Assembly: GCA_947396885.1 (NCBI GenBank)
Contig: OX377206.1
Span: 49,335,631-49,399,630 of the forward strand
Source of the DNA: Heligmosomoides polygyrus polygyrus
Taxonomy: Eukaryota > Nematoda > Chromadorea > Rhabditida > Heligmosomidae
Reading direction: 5' to 3'
DNA length: 64,000 nt
Shown: piece after piece, positions 25,566 through 38,571 of the stretch
Layout: each line of letters begins with the position of its first letter
Position numbering within the stretch: the stretch's first letter is position 1
Program-made: the position numbers and the translations under genes
Notes under the pieces: generated by a model
What the model was told of the DNA's origin: nothing
Databases searched by the model: none
What the model saw: only the letters and a program-made list of their open reading frames with translations

Positions 25566-28500
25566 GTGAGGAATTATTACCAGATAGGTTGGGCTACGTT
25601 CCTAGCCTGGCCAGCCATACTCGAAGCCGGAATGCCTGGTGTGGTCCGCACTTCCAGCGTGAGGTGCCGGCGAAGCCGACGAGTGACGCTGGGTGAGGAA
25701 TTATTACCAGATAGGTTGGGCTACGTTCCTAGCCTGGCCAGCCATACTCGAAGCCGGAATGCCTGGTGTGGTCCGCACTTCCAGCGTGAGGTGCCGGCGA
25801 AGTCGACGACTGACGCTGGGTGAGGAATTATGACCAGATAGGTTGGGCTACGTTCCTAGCCTGGTCAGCCATACTCGAAGCCGGAATGCCTGGTGTGGTC
25901 CGCACGTCCAGCGTTAGGTGCCGGCGAAGTCGACGACTGACGCTGGGTGAGGAATTATCACCAGATAGGTTGGGCTACGTTCCTAGCGTGGCCAGCCATA
26001 CCCTATGCCGGAATGCCTGGCCTAGCCCGCGACTCTGGTGGAGGAAGGACCAACAACTAGGTTGGGCTACGTTCCTAGCGTGGCCAGCCATACTCGAAGC
26101 CGGAATGACTGGCGTGGTCGGCAGGTCCAGCGTTAGGTGCCGGTGAAGTCGACGACTGACGCTGGGTGAGGAAGGATCACCAGCTGGGTTGCGCTTCGTT
26201 CTTAGCGTGGCCAGCCATACCCTATGTCGGAATGCCTGGCCTAGCCCGCGACACTGGTGGAGGAAGGACCACCAACTAGATTGGGCTACGTTCCTAGCGT
26301 GGCCAGCCATACTCAAAGTCGAAATGCCTGGTGTGGTCCGCTCGTCCAGCGTTAGGTGCCGGCGAAGTCGACGACTGACGCTGGGTGAGGAATTATTACC
26401 AGATAGGTTGGGCTACGTTCCTAGCCTGGCCAGCCATACTCGAAGCCGGAATGCCTGGTGTGGTCCGCACTTCCAGCGTGAGGTGCCGGTGAAGCCGACG
26501 AGTGACGCGGGGTGGGGAATTATTACCAGATAGGTTGGGCTACGTTCCTAGCCTGGCCAGCCATACTCGAAGAGGGAATGCCTGGTGTGGTCCGCACTTC
26601 CAGCGTGAGGTGCCGGCGAAGTCGACGACTGACGCTGGGTGAGGAATTATGACCAGATAGGTTGGGCTACGTTCCTAGCCTGGCCAGCCATACTCGAAGC
26701 CGGAATGCCTGGTGTGGTCCGCACGTCCAGCGTTAGGTGCCGGCGAAGTCGACGACTGACGCTGGGTGAGGAATTATCACCAGATAGGTTGGGCTACGTT
26801 CCTAGCGTGGCCAGCCATACCCTATGCCGGAATGCCTGGCCTAGCCCGCGACTCTGGTGGAGGAAGGACCAACAACTAGGTTGGGCTACGTTCCTAGCGT
26901 GGCCAGCCATACTCGAAGCCGGAATGACTGGCGTGGTCGGCAGGTTCAGCGTTAGGTGCCGGTGAAGTCGACGACTGACGCTGGGTGAGGAATTATTACC
27001 AGATAGGTTGGGCTACGTTCCTAGCGTGGCCAGCCATACCCTATGCCGGAATGCCTGGCCTAGCCCGCGACTCTGGTGGAGGAAGGACCAACAACTAGGC
27101 TGGGCTACGTTCCTAGCGTGGCCAGCCGTACTCGAAGCCGGAATGCCTGGTGTGGTCCGCTCGTCCAGCGTTAGGTGCCGGCGAAGTCGACGACTGACGC
27201 TGGGTGAGGAATTATTACCAGATAGGTTGGGCTACGTTCCTAGCCTGGCCAGCCATACTCAAAGCCGGAATGCCTGGTGTGGTCCGCACGTCCAGCGTTA
27301 GGTGCCGGCGAATTCGACGACTGACGCTGGGTGAGGAATTATCACCAGATAGGTTGGGCTACGTTCCTAGCGTGGCCAGCCATACCCTATGTCGGAATGC
27401 CTGGCCTAGCCCGCGACACTGGTGGAGGAAGGACCACCAACTAGATTGGGCTACGTTCCTAGCGTGGCCAGCCATACTCAAAGCCGAAATGCCTGGTGTG
27501 GTCCGCTCGTCCAGCGTTAGGTGCCGGCGAAGTCGACGACTGACGCTGGGTGAGGAATTATTACCAGATAGGTTGGGCTACGTTCCTAGCCTGGCCAGCC
27601 ATACCCTATGTCGGAATGCCTGGCCTAGCCCGCGACACTGGTGGAGGAAGGACCACCAACTAGATTGGGCTACGTTCCTAGCGTGGCCAGCCATACTCGA
27701 AGCCGGAATGACTGGCGTGGTCGGCAGGTCCAGCGTTAGGTGCCGGTGAAGTCGACGACTGACGCTGGGTGAGGAATTATTACCAGATAGGTTGGGCTAC
27801 GTTCCTAGCGTGGCCAGCCATACTCGAAGCCGGAATGACTGGCGTGGTCGGCAGGTCCAGCGTTAGGTGCCGGTGAAGTCGACGACTGACGCTGGGTGAG
27901 GAAGGATCATCAGCTCGGTTGCGCTGCGTTCCTAGCGTGGCCAGCCATACCCTATGCCGGAATGCCTGGCCTAGCCCGCGACTCTGGTGGAGGAAGGACC
28001 AACAACTAGGTTGGGCTACGTTCCTAGCGTGGCCAGCCATACTCGAAGCCGGAATGACTGGCGTGGTCGGCAGGTCCAGCGTTAGGTGCCGGTGAAGTCG
28101 ACGACTGACGCTGGGTGAGGAATTATTACCAGATAGGTTGGGCTACGTTCCTAGCGTGGCCAGACATACTCAAAGCCGGAATGACTGGTGTGGTCCGCAG
28201 GTTCAGCCTCAGGGAGCTGCGAAGCCAACGACTGAGGCTGGGTGAGGAAATATCACCAGATAGGTTGGGCTACGTTCCTAGCCTGGCCAGCCATACTCGA
28301 AGCCGGAATGCCTGGCCTAGCCCGCGACTCTCGTGGAGGAAGGACCAACAACTAGGTTGCGCTACGTTCCTAGCGTGGCCAGCCATACCCTATGCCGGAA
28401 TGCCTGGCCTAGCCCGCGACTCTGGTGGAGGAAGGACCAACAACTAGGTTGGGCTACGTTCCTAGCGTGGCCAGCCATACTCGAAGCCGGAATGACTGGC

Positions 28501-29012
28501 GTGGTCGGCAGGTCCAGCGTTAGGTGCCGGTGAAGTCGACGACTGACGCTGGGAGAGGAATTATTACCAGATAGGTTGGGCTACGTTCCTAGCCTGTCCA
28601 GCAATACTCGAAGCCGGAATGCCTGGTGTGGTCCGCACGTCCAGCGTTAGGTGCCGGCGAAGTCGACGACTGACGCTGGGTGAGAAAGGATCACCAGCTG
28701 GGTTGCGCTTCGTTCTTAGCGTGGCCAGCTATACCCTATTCCGGAATGCCAGGCCTAGCCCGCGACTCTGGTGGAGGAAGGACCAACAACTAGGTTGGGC
28801 TACGTTCCTAGCGTGGCCAGCCATACTCGAAGCCGGAATGACTGGCGTGGTCGGCAGGTCCAGCGTTAGGTGCCGGTGAAGTCGACGACTGACGCTGGGT
28901 GAGGAAGGATCATCAGCTCGGTTGCGCTGCGTTCCTAGCGTGGCCAGCCATACCCTATGCCGGAATGCCTGGCCTAGCCCGCGACTCTGGTGGAGGAAGG
29001 ACCAACAACTAG

Positions 29013-31806
29013 GCTGGGCTACGTTCCTAGCGTGGCCAGCCATACTCGAAGCCGGAATGCCTGGTGTGGTCCGCACGTCCAGCGTTAGGTGCCGGCGAAG
29101 TCGACGACTGACGCTGGTTGAGGAATTATTACCAGATAGGTTGGGCTACGTTCCTAGCCTGGCCAGCCATACTCGAAGCCGTAATGCCTGGTGTGGTCCG
29201 CACTTCCAGCGTGAGGTGCCGGCGAAGCCGACGAGTGACGCGGGGTGGGGAATTATTACCAGATAGGTTGGGCTACGTTCCTAGCCTGGCCAGCCATACT
29301 CAAAGCCGGAATGCCTGGTGTGGTCCGCACTTCCAGCGTGAGGTGCCGGCGAAGTCGACGACTGACGCTGGGTGAGGAATTATGACCAGATAGGTTGGGC
29401 TACGTTCCTAGCCTGGCCAGCCATACTCGAAGCCGGAATGCCTGGTGTGGTCCGCACTTCCAGCGTGAGGTGCCGGCGAAGCCGACGAGTGACGCGGGGT
29501 GGGGAATTATTACCAGATAGGTTGGGCTACGTTCCTAGCCTGGCCAGCCATACTCAAAGCCGGAATGCCTGGTGTGGTCCGCACTTCCAGCGTGAGGTGC
29601 CGGCGAAGTCGACGACTGACGCTGGGTGAGGAATTATGACCAGATAGGTTGGGCTACGTTCCTAGCCTGGCCAGCCATACTCGAAGCCGGAATGCCTGGT
29701 GTGGTCCGCACGTCCAGCGTTAGGTGCCGGCGAAGTCGACGACTGACGCTGGTTGAGGAATTATTACCAGATAGGTTGGGCTACGTTCCTAGCCTGGCCA
29801 GCCATACTCGAAGCCGGAATGCCTGGTGTGGTCCGCACTTCCAGCGTGAGGTGCCGGCGAAGCCGACGAGTGACGCGGGGTGGGGAATTATTACCAGATA
29901 GGTTGGGCTACGTTCCTAGCCTGGCCAGCCATACTCAAAGCCGGAATGCCTGGTGTGGTCCGCACTTCCAGCGTGAGGTGCCGGCGAAGTCGACGACTGA
30001 CGCTGGGTGAGGAATTATGACCAGATAGGTTGGGCTACGTTCCTAGCCTGGCCAGCCATACTCGAAGCCGGAATGCCTGGTGTGGTCCGCACGTCCAGCG
30101 TTAGGTGCCGGCGAAGTCGACGACTGACGCTGGGTGAGGAATTATCACCAGATAGGTTGGGCTACGTTCCTAGCGTGGCCAGACATACTCAAAGCCGGAA
30201 TGACTGGTGTGGTCCGCAGGTTCAGCCTCAGGGAGCTGCGAAGCCAACGACTGACGCTGGGTGAGGAATTATCACCAGATAGGTTGGGCTACGTTCCTAG
30301 CGTGGCCAGACATACTCAAAGCCGGAATGACTGGTGTGGTCCGCAGGTTCAGCCTCAGGGAGCTGCGAAGCCAACGACTGAGGCTGGGTGACGAAATATC
30401 ACCAGATAGGTTGGGCTACGTTCCTAGCCTGGCCAGCCATACTCAAAGCCGGAATGCCTGGTGTGGTCCGCTCGCCCATCGTTAGGTGCCGGCGAAGTCG
30501 ACGACTGACGCTGGGTGAGGAATTATCACCAGATAGGTTGGGCTACGTTCCTAGCGTGGCCAGACATACTCAAAGCCGGAATGACTGGTGTGGTCCGCAC
30601 TTCCAGCGTTAGGTGCCGGCGAAGTCGTCGACTGACGCTGGGTGAGGAATTATCACCAGATAGGTTGGGCTACGTTCCTAGCGTGGCCAGACATACTCAA
30701 AGCCGGAATGACTGGTGTGGTCCGCAGGTTCAGCCTCAGGGAGCTGCGAAGCCAACGACTGAGGCTGGGTGACGAAATATCACCAGATAGGTTGGGCTAC
30801 GTTCCTAGCCTGGCCAGCCATACTCGAAGCCGGAATGCCTGGTGTGGTCCGCTCGCCCATCGTTAGGTGCCGGCGAAGTCGACGACTGACGCTGGGTGAG
30901 GAATTATCACCAGATAGGTTGGGCTACGTTCCTAGCGTGGCCAGACATACTCGAAGCCGGAATGCCTGGTGTGGTCCGCTCGACCATCGTTAGGTGCCGG
31001 CGAAGTCGACGACTGACGCTGGGTGAGGAATTATCACCAGATAGGTTGGGCTACGTTCCTAGCGTGGCCAGACATACTCAAAGCCGGAATGACTGGTGTG
31101 GTCCGCACGTCCAGCGTTAGGTGCCGGCGAAGTCGACGACTGACGCTGGGTGAGGAATTATCACCAGATAGGTTGGGCTACGTTCCTAGCGTGGCCAGAC
31201 ATACTCAAAGCCGGAATGACTGGTGTGGTCCGCAGGTTCAGCCTCAGGGAGCTGCGAAGCCAACGACTGAGGCTGGGTGACGAAATATCACCAGATAGGT
31301 TGGGCTACGTTCCTAGCCTGGCCAGCCATACTCAAAGCCGGAATGCCTGGTGTGGTCCGCTCGCCCATCGTTAGGTGCCGGCGAAGTCGACGACTGACGC
31401 TGGGTGAGGAATTATCACCAGATAGGTTGGGCTACGTTCCTAGCGTGGCCAGACATACTCAAAGCCGGAATGACTGGTGTGGTCCGCACTTCCAGCGTTA
31501 GGTGCCGGCGAAGTCGACGACTGACGCTGGGTGAGGAATTATCACCAGATAGGTTGGGCTACGTTCCTGGCGTGGCCAGACATACTCAAAGCCGGAATGA
31601 CTGGTGTGGTCCGCAGGTTCAGCCTCAGGGAGCTGCGAAGCCAACGACTGAGGCTGGGTGACGAAATATCACCAGATAGGTTGGGCTACGTTCCTAGCCT
31701 GGCCAGCCATACTCGAAGCCGGAATGCCTGGTGTGTTCCGCTCGTTCAGCCTTAGGTGCCGGCGAAGCCGACGACTGACGCGGGGTGGGGAAGGATCACC
31801 AGCTAG
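29013..31806. repeat. A-only block, 22 monomers of 127 bp
   Basis: From the head at 29,013 to the next B head at 31,807 there are 2,794 bp, exactly 22 x 127, with no 92-bp monomer. Inside it a seven-monomer (889-bp) order repeats: the monomer series starting at 30,261 recurs from 31,150 for at least four monomers. It mixes ordinary A, A-prime with a gacgaaatatc tail, and A subtypes with tcgcccatcg and tcgaccatcg, which are characteristic of A-only blocks. Confidence 0.9.
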
Positions 31807-33247
31807 GTTGGGCTACGTTCCTAGCGTGGCCAGCCATACCCTATGCCGGAATGCCTGGCCTAGCCCGCGACTCTGGTGGAGGAAGGACCAACAACTAGGT
31901 TGGGCTACGTTCCTAGCGTGGCCAGCCATACACGAAGCCGGAATGACTGGCGTGGTCGGCAGGTCCAGCGTTAGGTGCCGGTGAAGTCGACGACTGACGC
32001 TGGGTGAGGAAGGATCATCAGCTCGGTTGCGCTGCGTTCCTAGCGTGGCCAGCCATACCCTATGCCGGAATGCCTGGCCTAGCCCGCGACTCTGGTGGAG
32101 GAAGGACCAACAACTAGGTTGGGCTACGTTCCTAGCGTGGCCAGCCATACTCGAAGCCGGAATGACTGGCGTGGTCGGCAGGTCCAGCGTTAGGTGCCGG
32201 TGAAGTCGACGACTGACGCTGGGTGAGGAATTATTACCAGATAGGTTGGGCTACGTTCCTAGCGTGGCCAGACATACTCAAAGCCGGAATGACTGGTGTG
32301 GTCCGCAGGTTCAGCCTCAGGGAGCTGCGAAGCCAACGACTGAGGCTGGGTGAGGAAATATCACCAGATAGGTTGGGCTACGTTCCTAGCCTGGCCAGCC
32401 ATACTCGAAGCCGGAATGCCTGGCCTAGCCCGCGACTCTCGTGGAGGAAGGACCAACAACTAGGTTGCGCTACGTTCCTAGCGTGGCCAGCCATACCCTA
32501 TGCCGGAATGCCTGGCCTAGCCCGCGACTCTGGTGGAGGAAGGACCAACAACTAGGTTGGGCTACGTTCCTAGCGTGGCCAGCCATACTCGAAGCCGGAA
32601 TGACTGGCGTGGTCGGCAGGTCCAGCGTTAGGTGCCGGTGAAGTCGACGACTGACGCTGGGAGAGGAATTATTACCAGATAGGTTGGGCTACGTTCCTAG
32701 CCTGTCCAGCAATACTCGAAGCCGGAATGCCTGGTGTGGTCCGCACGTCCAGCGTTAGGTGCCGGCGAAGTCGACGACTGACGCTGGGTGAGAAAGGATC
32801 ACCAGCTGGGTTGCGCTTCGTTCTTAGCGTGGCCAGCCATACCCTATGCCGGAATGCCTGGCCTAGCCCGCGACTCTGGTGGAGGAAGGACCAACAACTA
32901 GGTTGGGCTACGTTCCTAGCGTGGCCAGCCATACTCGAAGCCGGAATGACTGGCGTGGTCGGCAGGTCCAGCGTTAGGTGCCGGTGAAGTCGACGACTGA
33001 CGCTGGGAGAGGAATTATTACCAGATAGGTTGGGCTACGTTCCTAGCCTGTCCAGCAATACTCGAAGCCGGAATGCCTGGTGTGGTCCGCACGTCCAGCG
33101 TTAGGTGCCGGCGAAGTCGACGACTGACGCTGGGTGAGAAAGGATCACCAGCTGGGTTGCGCTTCGTTCTTAGCGTGGCCAGCTATACCCTATTCCGGAA
33201 TGCCAGGCCTAGCCCGCGACTCTGGTGGAGGAAGGACCAACAACTAG

Positions 33248-34771
33248 GTTGGGCTACGTTCCTAGCGTGGCCAGCCATACTCGAAGCCGGAATGCCTGGT
33301 GTGGTCCGCACGTCCAGCGTTAGGTGCCGGCGAAGTCGACGACTGACGCTGGTTGAGGAATTATTACCAGATAGGTTGGGCTACGTTCCTAGCCTGGCCA
33401 GCCATACTCGAAGCCGGAATGCCTGGTGTGGTCCGCACTTCCAGCGTGAGGTGCCGGCGAAGCCGACGAGTGACGCGGGGTGGGGAATTATTACCAGATA
33501 GGTTGGGCTACGTTCCTAGCCTGGCCAGCCATACTCAAAGCCGGAATGCCTGGTGTGGTCCGCACTTCCAGCGTGAGGTGCCGGCGAAGTCGACGACTGA
33601 CGCTGGGTGAGGAATTATGACCAGATAGGTTGGGCTACGTTCCTAGCCTGGCCAGCCATACTCGAAGCCGGAATGCCTGGTGTGGTCCGCACGTCCAGCG
33701 TTAGGTGCCGGCGAAGTCGACGACTGACGCTGGGTGAGGAATTATCACCAGATAGGTTGGGCTACGTTCCTAGCGTGGCCAGACATACTCAAAGCCGGAA
33801 TGACTGGTGTGGTCCGCAGGTTCAGCCTCAGGGAGCTGCGAAGCCAACGACTGAGGCTGGGTGAGGAAATATCACCAGATAGGTTGGGCTACGTTCCTAG
33901 CCTGGCCAGCCATACTCGAAGCCGGAATGCCTGGTGTGGTCCGCTCGCCCATCGTTAGGTGCCGGCGAAGTCGACGACTGACGCTGGGTGAGGAATTATC
34001 ACCAGATAGGTTGGGCTACGTTCCTAGCGTGGCCAGACATACTCGAAGCCGGAATGCCTGGTGTGGTCCGCTCGACCATCGTTAGGTGCCGGCGAAGTCG
34101 ACGACTGACGCTGGGTGAGGAATTATCACCAGATAGGTTGGGCTACGTTCCTAGCGTGGCCAGACATACTCAAAGCCGGAATGACTGGTGTGGTCCGCAC
34201 GTCCAGCGTTAGGTGCCGGCGAAGTCGACGACTGACGCTGGGTGAGGAATTATCACCAGATAGGTTGGGCTACGTTCCTAGCGTGGCCAGACATACTCAA
34301 AGCCGGAATGACTGGTGTGGTCCGCAGGTTCAGCCTCAGGGAGCTGCGAAGCCAACGACTGAGGCTGGGTGACGAAATATCACCAGATAGGTTGGGCTAC
34401 GTTCCTAGCCTGGCCAGCCATACTCAAAGCCGGAATGCCTGGTGTGGTCCGCTCGCCCATCGTTAGGTGCCGGCGAAGTCGACGACTGACGCTGGGTGAG
34501 GAATTATCACCAGATAGGTTGGGCTACGTTCCTAGCGTGGCCAGACATACTCAAAGCCGGAATGACTGGTGTGGTCCGCACTTCCAGCGTGAGGTGCCGG
34601 CGAAGCCGACGAGTGACGCGGGGTGGGGAATTATTACCAGATAGGGTGGGCTACGTTCCTAGCCTGGCCAGCCATACTCGAAGCCGGAATGCCTGGTGTG
34701 GTCCGCACTTCCAGCGTGAGGTGCCGGCGAAGTCGACGACTGACGCTGGGTGAGAAAGGATCACCAGCTGG
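33248..34771. repeat. A-only block, 12 monomers of 127 bp
   Basis: The span of 1,524 bp is exactly 12 x 127. It starts after a B monomer and ends at a ttgcgctacg B head. The same ordered block recurs, in whole or in part, at 36,064, 48,148 and 52,569. Confidence 0.88.
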
Positions 34772-35209
34772 GTTGCGCTACGTTCTTAGCGTGGCCAGCC
34801 ATACCCTATGTCGGAATGCCTGGCCTAGCCCGCGACATTGGTGGAGGAAGGACCACCAACTAGATTGGGCTACGTTCCTAGCGTGGCCAGCCGTACTCGG
34901 AGCCGGAATGCCTGGTGTGGTCCGCTCGTCCAGCGTTAGGTGCCGGCGAAGTCGACGACTGACGCTGGGTGAGGAATTATTACCAGATAGGTTGGGCTAC
35001 GTTCCTAGCGTGGCCAGACATACTCAAAGCCGGAATGCCTGGTGTGGTCCGCACTTCCAGCGTGAGGTGCCGGCGAAGTCGACGACTGACGCTGGGTGAG
35101 AAAGGATCACCAGCTGGGTTGCGCTACGTTCTTAGCGTGGCCAGCCATACCCTATGTCGGAATGCCTGGCCTAGCCCGCGACATTGGTGGAGGAAGGACC
35201 ACCAACTAG

Positions 35210-35717
35210 ATTGGGCTACGTTCCTAGCGTGGCCAGCCATACTCGAAGCCGAAATGTCTGGTGTTCCGCAGATCCAGCCTTAGGTGCCGGCGAAGTGGAC
35301 GACTGACTCTGGGTGAGGAGTTATTACCAGATAGGTTGGGCTACGTTCCTAGCCTGGCCAGCCATACTCGAAGCCGGAATGCCTGGTGTGGTCCGCTCGT
35401 TCAGCCTTAGGTGCCGGCGAAGCCGACGACTGACGCGGGGTGGGGAAGGATCACCAGCTAGGCTGGGGCTACTTTCCTAGCGTGGCCAGCCATGCTCGAA
35501 GCTGGCGAAGCCGCCAAACCTGGCGTGGCCCGCACATCCAGCCTTAGGTGCCGGCGAAGTCGACGACTGACGCGGGGTGGATCACCAGCTGGGTTGCGCT
35601 ACGTTCCTAGCGTGGCCAGCCATACTCGAATCCGAAATGTCTGGTGTTCCGCAGATCCAGCGTTAGGTGCCGGCGAAGTCGACGACTGACTCTGGGTGAG
35701 GAGTTATTACCAGATAG
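35210..35717. repeat. Module of 125, 127, 131 and 125-bp monomers
   Basis: Heads at 35,210, 35,335, 35,462, 35,593 and 35,718 give lengths of 125, 127, 131 and 125 bp, 508 in total. Both 125-bp monomers have lost two bases in tgtctggtgttccgcagatc. The module recurs at 37,772, 41,450 and 50,493, and at 54,914. Related versions near 49,764 and 54,185 have a normal-length monomer after C. Confidence 0.82.
35462..35592. repeat. Monomer C, 131 bp (first of seven copies)
   Basis: This monomer begins gctggggctactttcc and has one extra g in the head. It has an insertion in the middle (gctggcgaagccgccaaacc) and a short tail (gcggggtggatcacc). Copies start at 35,462, 38,024, 41,702, 50,016, 50,745, 54,437 and 55,166. 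It normally follows an A monomer with the sequence tcgttcagcctta and a ggtggggaaggatcaccagct tail. Confidence 0.88.
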
Positions 35718-36063
35718 GTTGGGCTACGTTCCTAGCCTGGCCAGCCATACTCGAAGCCGGAATGCCTGGTGTGGTCCGCTCGTCCAGCGTTAGGTGCCGG
35801 CGAAGTCGACGACTGACGCTGGGTGAGGAAATATCACCAGATAGGTTGGGCTACGTTCCTAGCCTGGCCAGCCATACTCGAAGCCTGAATGCCTGGTGTG
35901 GTCCGCACGTCCAGCGTTAGGTGCCGGCGAAGTCGACGACTGACGCTGGGTGAGAAAGGATCACCAGCTGGGTTGCGCTTCGTTCTTAGCGTGGCCAGCC
36001 ATACCCTATGTCGGAATGCCTGGCCTAGCCCGCGACATTGGTGGAGGAAGGACCACCAACTAG

Positions 36064-37333
36064 ATTGGGCTACGTTCCTAGCCTGGCCAGCCATACTCAA
36101 AGCCGGAATGCCTGGTGTGGTCCGCACTTCCAGCGTGAGGTGCCGGCGAAGTCGACGACTGACGCTGGGTGAGGAATTATGACCAGATAGGTTGGGCTAC
36201 GTTCCTAGCCTGGCCAGCCATACTCGAAGCCGGAATGCCTGGTGTGGTCCGCACGTCCAGCGTTAGGTGCCGGCGAAGTCGACGACTGACGCTGGGTGAG
36301 GAATTATCACCAGATAGGTTGGGCTACGTTCCTAGCGTGGCCAGACATACTCAAAGCCGGAATGACTGGTGTGGTCCGCAGGTTCAGCCTCAGGGAGCTG
36401 CGAAGCCAACGACTGAGGCTGGGTGAGGAAATATCACCAGATAGGTTGGGCTACGTTCCTAGCCTGGCCAGCCATACTCGAAGCCGGAATGCCTGGTGTG
36501 GTCCGCTCGCCCATCGTTAGGTGCCGGCGAAGTCGACGACTGACGCTGGGTGAGGAATTATCACCAGATAGGTTGGGCTACGTTCCTAGCGTGGCCAGAC
36601 ATACTCGAAGCCGGAATGCCTGGTGTGGTCCGCTCGACCATCGTTAGGTGCCGGCGAAGTCGACGACTGACGCTGGGTGAGGAATTATCACCAGATAGGT
36701 TGGGCTACGTTCCTAGCGTGGCCAGACATACTCAAAGCCGGAATGACTGGTGTGGTCCGCACGTCCAGCGTTAGGTGCCGGCGAAGTCGACGACTGACGC
36801 TGGGTGAGGAATTATCACCAGATAGGTTGGGCTACGTTCCTAGCGTGGCCAGACATACTCAAAGCCGGAATGACTGGTGTGGTCCGCAGGTTCAGCCTCA
36901 GGGAGCTGCGAAGCCAACGACTGAGGCTGGGTGACGAAATATCACCAGATAGGTTGGGCTACGTTCCTAGCCTGGCCAGCCATACTCAAAGCCGGAATGC
37001 CTGGTGTGGTCCGCTCGCCCATCGTTAGGTGCCGGCGAAGTCGACGACTGACGCTGGGTGAGGAATTATCACCAGATAGGTTGGGCTACGTTCCTAGCGT
37101 GGCCAGACATACTCAAAGCCGGAATGACTGGTGTGGTCCGCACTTCCAGCGTGAGGTGCCGGCGAAGCCGACGAGTGACGCGGGGTGGGGAATTATTACC
37201 AGATAGGGTGGGCTACGTTCCTAGCCTGGCCAGCCATACTCGAAGCCGGAATGCCTGGTGTGGTCCGCACTTCCAGCGTGAGGTGCCGGCGAAGTCGACG
37301 ACTGACGCTGGGTGAGAAAGGATCACCAGCTGG
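36064..37333. repeat. A-only block, 10 monomers of 127 bp
   Basis: These 1,270 bp equal 10 x 127. They are the tandem copy, 2,562 bp downstream, of the last ten monomers of the block at 33,248-34,771. Confidence 0.87.
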
Positions 37334-38571
37334 GTTGCGCTACGTTCTTAGCGTGGCCAGCCATACCCTATGTCGGAATGCCTGGCCTAGCCCGCGACAT
37401 TGGTGGAGGAAGGACCACCAACTAGATTGGGCTACGTTCCTAGCGTGGCCAGCCGTACTCGGAGCCGGAATGCCTGGTGTGGTCCGCTCGTCCAGCGTTA
37501 GGTGCCGGCGAAGTCGACGACTGACGCTGGGTGAGGAATTATTACCAGATAGGTTGGGCTACGTTCCTAGCGTGGCCAGACATACTCAAAGCCGGAATGC
37601 CTGGTGTGGTCCGCACTTCCAGCGTGAGGTGCCGGCGAAGTCGACGACTGACGCTGGGTGAGAAAGGATCACCAGCTGGGTTGCGCTACGTTCTTAGCGT
37701 GGCCAGCCATACCCTATGTCGGAATGCCTGGCCTAGCCCGCGACATTGGTGGAGGAAGGACCACCAACTAGATTGGGCTACGTTCCTAGCGTGGCCAGCC
37801 ATACTCGAAGCCGAAATGTCTGGTGTTCCGCAGATCCAGCCTTAGGTGCCGGCGAAGTGGACGACTGACTCTGGGTGAGGAGTTATTACCAGATAGGTTG
37901 GGCTACGTTCCTAGCCTGGCCAGCCATACTCGAAGCCGGAATGCCTGGTGTGGTCCGCTCGTTCAGCCTTAGGTGCCGGCGAAGCCGACGACTGACGCGG
38001 GGTGGGGAAGGATCACCAGCTAGGCTGGGGCTACTTTCCTAGCGTGGCCAGCCATGCTCGAAGCTGGCGAAGCCGCCAAACCTGGCGTGGCCCGCACATC
38101 CAGCCTTAGGTGCCGGCGAAGTCGACGACTGACGCGGGGTGGATCACCAGCTGGGTTGCGCTACGTTCCTAGCGTGGCCAGCCATACTCGAATCCGAAAT
38201 GTCTGGTGTTCCGCAGATCCAGCGTTAGGTGCCGGCGAAGTCGACGACTGACTCTGGGTGAGGAGTTATTACCAGATAGGTTGGGCTACGTTCCTAGCCT
38301 GGCCAGCCATACTCGAAGCCGGAATGCCTGGTGTGGTCCGCTCGTCCAGCGTTAGGTGCCGGCGAAGTCGACGACTGACGCTGGGTGAGGAAATATCACC
38401 AGATAGGTTGGGCTACGTTCCTAGCCTGGCCAGCCATACTCGAAGCCTGAATGCCTGGTGTGGTCCGCACGTCCAGCGTTAGGTGCCGGCGAAGTCGACG
38501 ACTGACGCTGGGTGAGAAAGGATCACCAGCTGGGTTGCGCTTCGTTCTTAGCGTGGCCAGCCATACCCTAT
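36065..38571. repeat. 2,562-bp tandem duplication, unit 2 (2,507 bp)
   Basis: This is the second copy of 33,503-36,009. It lacks the last 55 bp of the unit. I saw no base difference in the sections compared, so the event is recent, recently homogenised, or possibly an assembly repeat. Confidence 0.87.

Larger units (their letters stand above)
21255..26992. repeat. Long-range duplicated segment, copy 2
   Basis: This is the partner of 13,043-18,088. Its left edge falls inside a chimeric monomer (about 21,227-21,354), which starts like A, carries the B segment ataccctatgccgg and ends like A. The right edge is where the gaaggatc tail of copy 1 (18,089) is replaced by gaattatt (26,993). Confidence 0.78.
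33503..36064. repeat. 2,562-bp tandem duplication, unit 1
   Basis: All landmarks in this stretch recur 2,562 bp downstream, including the C monomer (35,462 to 38,024) and the gatagggtggg variant (34,643 to 37,205). Comparing edges, the match begins at 33,503/36,065 and ends at 36,009/38,571, where atgtcgg is replaced by attccgg. Confidence 0.88.

Noticed and set aside
35462..35592. C monomer as a separate inserted element
   Set aside because: It aligns with A along nearly all its length, apart from one extra head base, a short insertion and a tail deletion, and it has no terminal repeats or target duplication.
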